From DATMXS01 sp050260275 (GTDB taxonomy: Bacteria; Acidobacteriota; Terriglobia; Bryobacterales; Bryobacteraceae): a DNA stretch of 5,157 nucleotides. The notes beneath the pieces are model-generated. The model was given only the letters and a program-made list of their open reading frames with translations. It was not told the DNA's origin and searched no databases. Position numbers and translations under genes: made by a program. The stretch is taken from assembly GCA_050260275.1 (NCBI GenBank), contig JBLNBX010000031.1, positions 1 through 5,157 on the forward strand, given 5' to 3'. Shown in pieces: positions 1-5,157 of the stretch (position 1 is the first letter of the stretch; every line of letters starts with the position of its first letter).

Positions 1-1
1 A

Positions 2-1402
2 GGCACCGTGCTCGCCACCGTTCGGGGCCGCGCGCGGACTTTGCTCGAGTGCGAACGCGTCGCGCTGAATTTCTTGCAGCGGCTGAGCGGCGTGGCGACG
101 CAGGCGCGCAAGTTCGTCGAAAGAGTGGAGGGCACCGGCTGCCGCGTGCTCGACACGCGCAAGACCACGCCCGGCCTGCGTCTGCTGGAGAAAGCGGCCG
201 CTGCTGCGGGCGGCGCCGTGAACCATCGGATGGGTCTGTATGACGCCATCCTGATCAAGAACAACCATATCGCCGCCGCCGGAGGCGTTCGCCCCGCGCT
301 GGAGGCCGCCATGGCTGCGGGCGTCCCCGTCCAGATCGAGGTGCGCACGCGCGCGGAACTCGATGAAGCTCTGGCCGCGGGCGCGACGCGGCTGCTGCTC
401 GACAACCTGACTCCCGCTGAAGCCGCTGAGTGGGTGCGGTACATCGGTGGGCGCGCCGTCGTCGAAATCTCCGGCGGCATCACGCTCGACAACGTCCGCG
501 CATACGCAGAAGCCGGCGCTGATTTCGTTTCCTCCGGATCCATCACACACTCCGCGCCCGCGGTGGACATCTGTTTCTGGCTCGAATTGAACGGATCGTC
601 CGCGCCGGACGGTGAACCCGGCCGGCGGGAAGCGGAGGGCTTGCCGTCGGGCGGTGCAGACCGGCAACCTGATACTGCGCCGGATCAACCCGCATCCGAA
701 ACCAGCACGCGGCCGGACGGCTCCTCCAGGAACATCATCAGGCTTGAATCGTGCGCGACTACGATGGCCGAGGCCGCCCGGCTGGCCGCTTCCGGAGCGC
801 CGCACGGTACCGCGGTGGTGGCTAACGAACAGACAGCCGGCCAGGGGCGTTTCGGCCGCTCCTGGTATTCCGAGGCCGGAGCCGGGCTCTACGTCTCGAT
901 CGTTCTGCGGTTGCCCGAGCCGGGGCTGCTCACGCTCGCGCTGGGGCTTGCCACGGCGGACGCCATCGGCCTCGACTGCGATCTGCGCTGGCCCAACGAC
1001 GTCCTCATCAACGGCCGGAAGGTCGCTGGAATCCTCGTCACCCGCGCGCTCGATGCCTTCATCGCGGGCATCGGCATCAACGTCAACCACACCGCTTTTC
1101 CGCCCGAGTTGGCCGGCATCGCGACCTCTCTTCGCCTCGCAACCGGCCGCGAACATGACCGCGAAGCCCTCCTCGCGCGCCTTCTCGACGCCATCGACCG
1201 GCGCGTGGGCGCGCCAGATACTCTCAGCGAATTCGCCGCCCGCTCCTCCTGGGTTCGCGGCAAGCGTGTCATTGTGAATCAGGGCGCGGCTATCATACAG
1301 GGCGTAACAGACGGGCTCGACCCGGCCGGTTACCTGTACGTGAGGCGTCCCGACGGCATTCGAGTTACTGTTCTAGCCGGAGGCGTCCGGTCAGCGGAGT
1401 GA
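2..1402 (+). CDS. nadC-birA: NadC-BirA fusion: nicotinate-nucleotide pyrophosphorylase (C-terminal part) joined to biotin protein ligase; 5' partial
   Basis: One uninterrupted frame enters from the left edge and ends at TGA 1400-1402. Residues are numbered from the GTG at base 8, which is internal to NadC and not a real start. Residues 1-195 are the catalytic barrel of quinolinate phosphoribosyltransferase, which converts quinolinate and PRPP to nicotinate mononucleotide, CO2 and PPi in NAD synthesis. Visible motifs are ERVALN (16-21), TRKTTPGLR (50-58), NHR (72-74), IKNNHI (83-88), Glu111, LDN (131-133) and SGSITHS (176-182). About 90 N-terminal residues lie outside the window. Residues 196-242 are a Pro/Gly/Ser-rich linker. 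Residues 243-464 are a biotin ligase with GQGRFGRSW (278-286), RWPNDV (327-332), KVAGIL (338-343), GIGINVN (354-360) and a C-terminal SH3-like segment. It should form biotinyl-AMP and biotinylate a carrier such as acetyl-CoA carboxylase BCCP. There is no winged-helix domain, so it should not act as a repressor. Both domain assignments are secure. That the two are one polypeptide is read from the frame; a sequencing frameshift is the main alternative. Confidence 0.9.
   Translation, partial: GTVLATVRGRARTLLECERVALNFLQRLSGVATQARKFVERVEGTGCRVLDTRKTTPGLRLLEKAAAAAGGAVNHRMGLYDAILIKNNHIAAAGGVRPALEAAMAAGVPVQIEVRTRAELDEALAAGATRLLLDNLTPAEAAEWVRYIGGRAVVEISGGITLDNVRAYAEAGADFVSSGSITHSAPAVDICFWLELNGSSAPDGEPGRREAEGLPSGGADRQPDTAPDQPASETSTRPDGSSRNIIRLESCATTMAEAARLAASGAPHGTAVVANEQTAGQGRFGRSWYSEAGAGLYVSIVLRLPEPGLLTLALGLATADAIGLDCDLRWPNDVLINGRKVAGILVTRALDAFIAGIGINVNHTAFPPELAGIATSLRLATGREHDREALLARLLDAIDRRVGAPDTLSEFAARSSWVRGKRVIVNQGAAIIQGVTDGLDPAGYLYVRRPDGIRVTVLAGGVRSAE
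593..733 (+). other. Interdomain linker between the NadC and BirA parts
   Basis: These 47 codons separate the end of the NadC barrel (WLELN) from the first BirA strand (IIRLES). The encoded peptide is rich in Gly, Pro, Ser, Asp and Arg with few hydrophobic residues, as expected of a flexible disordered tether. It has no in-frame stop and no in-frame ATG. The only in-frame alternative start is TTG at 641, where the GGAGG-like sequence lies just two bases upstream, too close for normal initiation. The next ATG (764) is already inside the ligase fold. This supports real fusion over two overlapping genes. Confidence 0.7.
1396..1399 (+). promoter_or_regulatory. Ribosome binding site of coaX
   Basis: GGAG lies seven bases before the ATG at 1407 and overlaps the last codons of the upstream birA part. 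It is the clearest Shine-Dalgarno match in the window and supports the ATG at 1407. The position suggests that coaX is translated from the same mRNA as nadC-birA. Confidence 0.65.
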
Positions 1403-1406
1403 GATC

Positions 1407-2189
1407 ATGCTTCTGGCTCTTGATGCTGGCAACACCAACCTGACGATCGGAGTATTCCAGGGCAGGGAACTCAGCGCCCACTGGCGGCTGCGAACCGTTC
1501 ACGGGCAGACGGCCGACGAGTGGGGCATCCTCCTTCGGACTCTGTTCACACTATCGGACCTCCGGCTGGCCGACGTCGATGGAATCATCATCGCCAGCGT
1601 CGTCCCGCCCCTGGACTCATCGCTGGCGCAGATGGCCGAGGACTACTTCCACACCGAAGCGGTGTTCGTCAACTCGGATACCGACACCGGCCTGCGGATC
1701 TGCTATGAGAATCCGCGCGAGGTCGGGGCGGACCGCATAGTCAATTCGGCCGCTGCCTGGCACAAGTACGGCGGCCCCTGCGTGGTGGTCGACTTCGGCA
1801 CAGCCATCACCTTCGACGCCATCTCGGCCAACGCCGAGTACCTGGGCGGGCTCATCTGCCCCGGCATCGGTATCGCGGTCGAGGGTCTTTTCAAGAAGGC
1901 AGCGCGCCTGCCGCTGGTGGACGTCCGGCGTCCGGACAAGCTCATCGGCACTAACACGGTCGGCAGTATGCAGTCCGGGCTGTATTACGGAACGGTCGGG
2001 ATGATTGACGGCATCCTCGAACGCCTCATCCATGAGCTTGGACCCGGCACTAAGGTGATCGGCACCGGTGGCCAGGCGCGCGTCATTACCGGCGGTTCGA
2101 GTTACATCCAGACCATCAATGAGAACCTCACGCTAGAGGGCCTGGAGCTGATCTGGCGCCGGGCGCAGCGTCCGGGATCGGCGGCGTGA
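1407..2189 (+). CDS. coaX: Type III pantothenate kinase
   Basis: A complete 260-residue protein, the usual length for CoaX. It phosphorylates pantothenate to 4'-phosphopantothenate with ATP, the first step of CoA synthesis, in the cytosol. The ASKHA-fold signatures are present in order: the N-terminal phosphate-binding DAGNTN (6-11), the pantothenate-site ENPREVGADR (101-110) with the expected catalytic Asp109, VVDFGTAITFD (127-137) with the metal-site Asp129, GGLICPGI (147-154), and a C-terminal IGTGG (218-222). Type III enzymes are generally dimeric, need a monovalent cation and are not feedback-inhibited by CoA; that is family knowledge, not visible here. The ATG at 1407 is chosen because DAGNTN normally starts within a few residues of the N-terminus and a GGAG sits correctly upstream. 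It starts four bases after the nadC-birA stop and its own stop overlaps the next gene, so it is probably co-transcribed with both. Linkage of birA and coaX is common in bacteria. Confidence 0.96.
   Translation: MLLALDAGNTNLTIGVFQGRELSAHWRLRTVHGQTADEWGILLRTLFTLSDLRLADVDGIIIASVVPPLDSSLAQMAEDYFHTEAVFVNSDTDTGLRICYENPREVGADRIVNSAAAWHKYGGPCVVVDFGTAITFDAISANAEYLGGLICPGIGIAVEGLFKKAARLPLVDVRRPDKLIGTNTVGSMQSGLYYGTVGMIDGILERLIHELGPGTKVIGTGGQARVITGGSSYIQTINENLTLEGLELIWRRAQRPGSAA
2186..2189 (+). promoter_or_regulatory. GTGA start/stop overlap coupling coaX to the three-domain synthetase
   Basis: The GTG start of the downstream gene shares bases with the TGA stop of coaX. Such four-base overlaps usually mark translational coupling by re-initiation. 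A modest GGGA at 2174-2177, eight bases upstream, could serve as Shine-Dalgarno. The start is supported because the protein reaches the conserved adenylation-domain N-terminus (PLTYGELG, residues 27-34) at the usual distance from residue 1. Confidence 0.6.
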
Positions 2190-4810
2190 CGGGCGCGGCC
2201 GTGCCATCGCTCGTCCAGCGTGCGCCTGCGCACAATGTTGCCCTGCTGGCGCCCGGGCGGAGGCCTCTCACATACGGTGAACTCGGCGTTCTCATACAGT
2301 CCGCGTCTCAGAAGCTGCTGGGGGCCGGAATCCGCCGCGGAGACCGCGTGGCGCTGGTCGCCTCGAATGGCCCGGAAATGGCTTCGGCGTTTCTGTCGAT
2401 AACCGCCGCCGGGTCGTGCGCGCCACTCAACCCCGCTTACACGGCGGAGGAGTTTGCGTTCTTCCTGGGCGACCTCCGGCCCGCCGCGCTCGTGCTCCAG
2501 GAGGGGATCGCTGGCGCCGCGGCCGAAGCAGCCCTCAAACTGGCGATCAAGGTGATTTGCCTGCGCGCTGATCGCGAGTCGCCTGCTGGAGCGTTCACGC
2601 TGGCAGCGGGCGAAGAGCCCATCTCGCGGCAGCGCGAACCGGACACATCCGAGGCGCTCGTACTGCACACCTCCGGCACAACGTCCCGTCCGAAACTGGT
2701 TCCGTTGTCCCACGCCAATCTGCTCGCGTCCGCGCGGCATATCCGCGAGAGCCTGCAACTGACGCCCGCCGACCGCTGCCTGAACGTCATGCCGCTGTTT
2801 CACGTTCACGGCCTCGTCGCCGCGCTTCTGGCCTCGCTCGACGCCGGCGCCAGCGTGGCTTGCTGCCCCGGCTTTGCTGTCCCTGCGTTCTTCGGCTGGC
2901 TGGAGGAGCTGCGGCCCACATGGTACACGGCCGTTCCCACCATGCACCAGGCCGTGTTGGAAGCCGCGCCGCAGCACGCCGATGTGATTGCGAAAACGCC
3001 GCTGCGGTTCATCCGCTCGTGTTCGGCGGCGCTCGCGCCTTCGCTTATGGCCGCCCTGGAGTCTGCATTCAACGCACCCGTGATCGAAGCGTATGGGATG
3101 ACTGAGGCCGCGCACCAGATGGCATCGAATCCCTTGCCTCCGCGTGCTCGCAAGCCAGGATCGGTGGGCATTGCGGCCGGCCCCGAGGTCGCCGTGATGG
3201 ACGATGTGGGGACCTTGCTCCCCGCCGGCTCTACTGGCGAGGTGGTTACCCGCGGCCCGAACGTCTTCGCGGGTTACGAGGCGAATGCCGAGGCGAACGC
3301 TCGCGCGTTCACCAACGGCTGGTTCCGCACGGGCGACCAGGGCTATCTCGATGGGGACGGGTATCTTTTCCTAACCGGGCGTCTGAAGGAGCTGATCAAC
3401 CGCGGCGGCGAGAAGTTCGCGCCGCGCGAGATAGACGAGGTACTGCTATCACACCCGGCCGTCGCTCAGGCGGTCGCGTTCGCGGTTCCGCATTCGCGGC
3501 TGGGCGAGGCGGTTGCGGCTGCCGTCGTTTTGAAGCACGCTGCGTCCGAACAGGAGCTGCGCCGGCACGCGGCCGCTTCGCTCGCGCACTACAAGGTCCC
3601 CGAGCGCATCTTCACGCTGGACTCCCTACCCAAGGGACCGACGGGCAAGCTGCAGCGAATCGGGCTTGCGGCCAGGCTCGGGATCACGGAAGCGGACCTG
3701 TCGTTGCAACCCGCTGCGCCCGCGGGCGAGCCGCCGCGCGACTCTCGGGAGGCCGGCATCGCGCGGATCTTCGCGCAGGTTCTGAACCTGCCGCAGATGC
3801 CCGGCCGCGACGACAACTTCTTTTTGACGCTCTCCGGCACGTCGCTGCAGGCCGCCGCGCTCGTCGCCCGCGTTTCGGCCGAAACCGGCGTTGCGGTTGC
3901 GCCGGAGCGCTTCTATGCGAACCCGACCGTGGCCGGCCTGGCGGCCGCTCTGGAAGGCGCGAGTTCGCAAGAGGAGCAGTTCAGGTTTCTCGTCGCGATA
4001 AGACCGGCCGGAAACTACGAGCCCCTTATCTGCATCCCCGGCTCGCATGGTAATGTGGCCGGCTTCTTCCACCTCGCGCGCCACCTGCATCCGGAGCGGC
4101 CGGTGTACGCTCTTCGCTTGCCCGGGTCTCACGATTTTTGTGTGGAGGATGTCGTTGCGGAGTACCTCCCCGAGTTGCGCGCGGCCGGACTCGAGCGGCG
4201 GTGCGTGCTTCTCGGCGTCTGCTCCGGCGGCCCCATTGCCGTCGAACTCGCCCGGGCGCTCGGCGGAAGCGCCTGCACTGTCGCGCTGCTCGACAGCTAC
4301 AATCCGGGAGCGCTGCGGCAGCTCAGCCGCGCGGAGGTTTTCGGATTGCGGCGGCGTCACCTGGCCGTTCGCGTGGCCTACCACGCGAGCAACCTGCGGA
4401 GAGCAGGCCTGGCAGGTTGCGCACGCTATCTCGCGCCGCGCCTGCGCGCGTTTCTCCACCAGCGCACGGAGGACGCCGCCCAGGTGATCTACAGTGTGCT
4501 CCGGGCAGCGAGGCTGCCAGTGCCGGTGCGGCTCAGGAATCCCATATATGCCGTCCACAGGGCCGTACGCGCATACCGGCCCGAGGCCGTTTCGAGCCGC
4601 GGGCTCCTGCTCCGCGTGGAAGAGCCGCGGGCCGACGCATACGCCATCGAAGCAATGGGTTGGGGGAACGTTTTCGCGCGGGGGGTAGAGATCTTCGACC
4701 TACCCGGAAACCACCTCACGGCCCTTTCGGAACCGCACGTCGCTCTGGTGGCAGGAGTGTTGGATAAGGCGCTCGACGATGCCGCCGGTGCGCTTCCTAA
4801 TCCGCGGTAA
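2186..4810 (+). CDS. Three-domain adenylation-carrier-thioesterase protein (NRPS-like; oxalate-CoA ligase-type adenylation domain)
   Basis: This 874-residue protein has three domains. Residues 1-500 are an ANL-superfamily adenylation domain: P-loop TSGTTSRPK (162-170), VMPLFHVHG (201-209), YGMTEAAHQM (303-312), RTGD (381-384), LTGRLKELINRGGEK (396-410) and C-terminal PTGK with catalytic Lys488. TSGTTSRPK, RSCSA and TEAAHQM with SNPLPP resemble oxalate-CoA ligase (plant AAE3, yeast Pcs60) more than amino-acid-activating domains. Residues 521-590 are a carrier domain with FFLTLSGTSL (545-554), where Ser553 should take phosphopantetheine. Residues 610-870 are an alpha/beta-hydrolase thioesterase with PGSHG (618-622), the nucleophile elbow GVCSGG (677-682) centred on Cys679, Asp703 in LLDS, and His843 in PGNH; a mainly helical lid lies at about 710-785. 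The inferred cycle is activation of an acid as acyl-AMP, loading onto Ser553, then transfer or release by the thioesterase. No condensation or ketosynthase domain is present. No signal peptide or clear membrane segment is seen, so it is probably cytosolic. The domain calls are firm; substrate and product are unknown. Confidence 0.9.
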   Translation: MTGAAVPSLVQRAPAHNVALLAPGRRPLTYGELGVLIQSASQKLLGAGIRRGDRVALVASNGPEMASAFLSITAAGSCAPLNPAYTAEEFAFFLGDLRPAALVLQEGIAGAAAEAALKLAIKVICLRADRESPAGAFTLAAGEEPISRQREPDTSEALVLHTSGTTSRPKLVPLSHANLLASARHIRESLQLTPADRCLNVMPLFHVHGLVAALLASLDAGASVACCPGFAVPAFFGWLEELRPTWYTAVPTMHQAVLEAAPQHADVIAKTPLRFIRSCSAALAPSLMAALESAFNAPVIEAYGMTEAAHQMASNPLPPRARKPGSVGIAAGPEVAVMDDVGTLLPAGSTGEVVTRGPNVFAGYEANAEANARAFTNGWFRTGDQGYLDGDGYLFLTGRLKELINRGGEKFAPREIDEVLLSHPAVAQAVAFAVPHSRLGEAVAAAVVLKHAASEQELRRHAAASLAHYKVPERIFTLDSLPKGPTGKLQRIGLAARLGITEADLSLQPAAPAGEPPRDSREAGIARIFAQVLNLPQMPGRDDNFFLTLSGTSLQAAALVARVSAETGVAVAPERFYANPTVAGLAAALEGASSQEEQFRFLVAIRPAGNYEPLICIPGSHGNVAGFFHLARHLHPERPVYALRLPGSHDFCVEDVVAEYLPELRAAGLERRCVLLGVCSGGPIAVELARALGGSACTVALLDSYNPGALRQLSRAEVFGLRRRHLAVRVAYHASNLRRAGLAGCARYLAPRLRAFLHQRTEDAAQVIYSVLRAARLPVPVRLRNPIYAVHRAVRAYRPEAVSSRGLLLRVEEPRADAYAIEAMGWGNVFARGVEIFDLPGNHLTALSEPHVALVAGVLDKALDDAAGALPNPR
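3746..3955 (+). other. Carrier (PCP/ACP) domain of the three-domain synthetase
   Basis: Residues 521-590 match a phosphopantetheine carrier: a helix ending in the IFAQVLNLP segment, then DDNFF, the attachment motif SGTSL with Ser553 (codon 3842-3844), a helix QAAALVARVSAETG, and the terminal FYANPTVAGLAAAL helix typical of NRPS-type carriers. Instead of the common LGG(D/H)S it reads LSGTS, with one extra residue between FF and the motif. Ser553 is intact, so the domain should be functional if a phosphopantetheinyl transferase accepts it; none is encoded in the window. Confidence 0.8.
4013..4795 (+). other. Thioesterase domain with Cys at the nucleophile position
   Basis: Residues 610-870 follow the type I thioesterase pattern of NRPS/PKS terminal domains: a strand into PGSHG, PVYALRLPG, then the elbow GVCSGGPIAVELA, where the usual GxSxG Ser is Cys679 (codon TGC at 4220-4222). 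Asp703 and His843 complete a plausible triad. A lid of about 75 residues rich in Arg and Ala separates core strands. Cys nucleophiles are known in some NRPS thioesterases, so the domain need not be inactive. Confidence 0.8.
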
Positions 4811-4832
4811 CCTGCTCTGGTAGGCGCGGCCG

Positions 4833-5157
4833 ATGCTCAACGAAGAGTTCGCAAACTACTTCAACTACTTCACTGAAATCGAAGAGCATTTTCAGCGCGC
4901 TCGCGGCACCGGACTGTTCCTGCTGTCTCCGCTCGATTGGGCGCTCATCGAAACCTGGAAGGATGCCGGCGTGCCGCTCGAAGCCGTGCTGCTCGGCATC
5001 GACGAGGCGTTCGAGAACTGGCGCGCGAAACGCTCGCGGGTGCGGAAGATAAACTCGCTGGCCTATTGCGCCCAGCTCGTGCTCGAGCACGCGCAGCGCA
5101 TGGCCGAAAACAGGCCCGCACCGGCGAAGCGCGAGTCCGCCGCTCCGTTTACGCTGG
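4833..5157 (+). CDS. Conserved hypothetical protein, 3' partial
   Basis: An ATG at 4833 opens a frame that runs without a stop to the window edge, giving 108 residues of an incomplete protein. It starts 22 bases after the preceding stop, with a weak purine-rich GGTAGG at 4819-4824 as possible ribosome binding site. The N-terminus is rich in aromatic and acidic residues (MLNEEFANYFNYFTEIEEHF). It is followed by LSPLDWALIETWKDAGVPLE (31-50), a GIDEAFENW segment (55-63), a basic stretch and INSLAYC (73-79), then a low-complexity Ala/Pro/Arg region from about residue 93. It appears all-helical and soluble, with no signal peptide or membrane segment. The pattern resembles a hypothetical family recalled from acidobacterial genomes. 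No function can be assigned. Codon use, with strong G/C at third positions, matches the neighbours and supports it as a real gene, probably in the same operon. Confidence 0.8.
   Translation, partial: MLNEEFANYFNYFTEIEEHFQRARGTGLFLLSPLDWALIETWKDAGVPLEAVLLGIDEAFENWRAKRSRVRKINSLAYCAQLVLEHAQRMAENRPAPAKRESAAPFTL

Noticed and set aside
641..643. In-frame TTG as an independent birA start
   Set aside because: The purine tract GGAGG ends only two bases before it, too close for normal initiation, and about 34 non-conserved linker codons would precede the ligase fold.
612..1277. Second plus-strand frame overlapping the linker and BirA part
   Set aside because: It starts at a GTG inside the linker and its translation is Pro/Arg/Ser-rich without motifs, while the other frame has all the biotin ligase signatures.
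2102..3115. Long open frame on the minus strand (337 codons) opposite coaX and the adenylation domain
   Set aside because: Its product is Arg/Gly/Gln-rich with no recognisable motif, and it lies opposite two strongly conserved genes. High GC readily leaves antisense frames open.
3626..4558. Minus-strand open frame of 310 codons opposite the carrier and thioesterase domains
   Set aside because: The composition is unlike a folded protein, no family pattern is seen, and the opposite strand holds clear domain motifs throughout.
4138..4767. Alternative plus-strand frame over the thioesterase domain
   Set aside because: Its Arg/Pro/Gly-rich translation is typical of an out-of-frame shadow in GC-rich DNA, and the thioesterase motifs are in the other frame.
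4811..4832. Possible terminator or promoter in the 22-base gap after the synthetase
   Set aside because: There is no inverted repeat with a T-run and no room for a promoter; the gap only holds a weak purine-rich site.

Overview
The window is GC-rich (roughly two-thirds G+C by eye) and almost entirely coding. Every supported gene is on the + strand, so it looks like one compact operon fragment cut at both ends. Several features recall Acidobacteriota, possibly the Bryobacterales/Solibacter side: the nadC-birA-coaX order, the K-N-N-H variant in NadC, and the downstream conserved hypothetical gene. This placement rests on memory of family sequences, not on a search, and is moderate at best.

Bases 2-1402 are a single open frame holding the C-terminal two-thirds of NadC (quinolinate phosphoribosyltransferase, NAD synthesis). 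It continues through a proline/glycine-rich linker of about 47 residues into a complete BirA-type biotin protein ligase without a DNA-binding domain. Bases 1407-2189 encode a complete type III pantothenate kinase (CoaX), which commits pantothenate to CoA. Bases 2186-4810 overlap coaX by four bases (GTGA). They encode an 874-residue three-domain protein: an adenylation domain of the oxalate-CoA ligase (AAE3/Pcs60) type, a phosphopantetheine carrier domain, and an alpha/beta-hydrolase thioesterase whose nucleophile position is Cys. From 4833 to the window end is the 5' part of a conserved hypothetical gene of unknown function.

The first two genes concern cofactors: NAD synthesis, biotin attachment and CoA synthesis. 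The third depends on CoA chemistry, because its carrier Ser needs a 4'-phosphopantetheine arm derived from CoA. The most unusual points are the NadC-BirA fusion and the adenylation-carrier-thioesterase protein, which carries a putative oxalate-pocket Ser/His pair and a Cys-type thioesterase. The gaps between genes are 4 and 22 bases. No RNA gene, mobile element, CRISPR array, clear promoter or terminator was seen.
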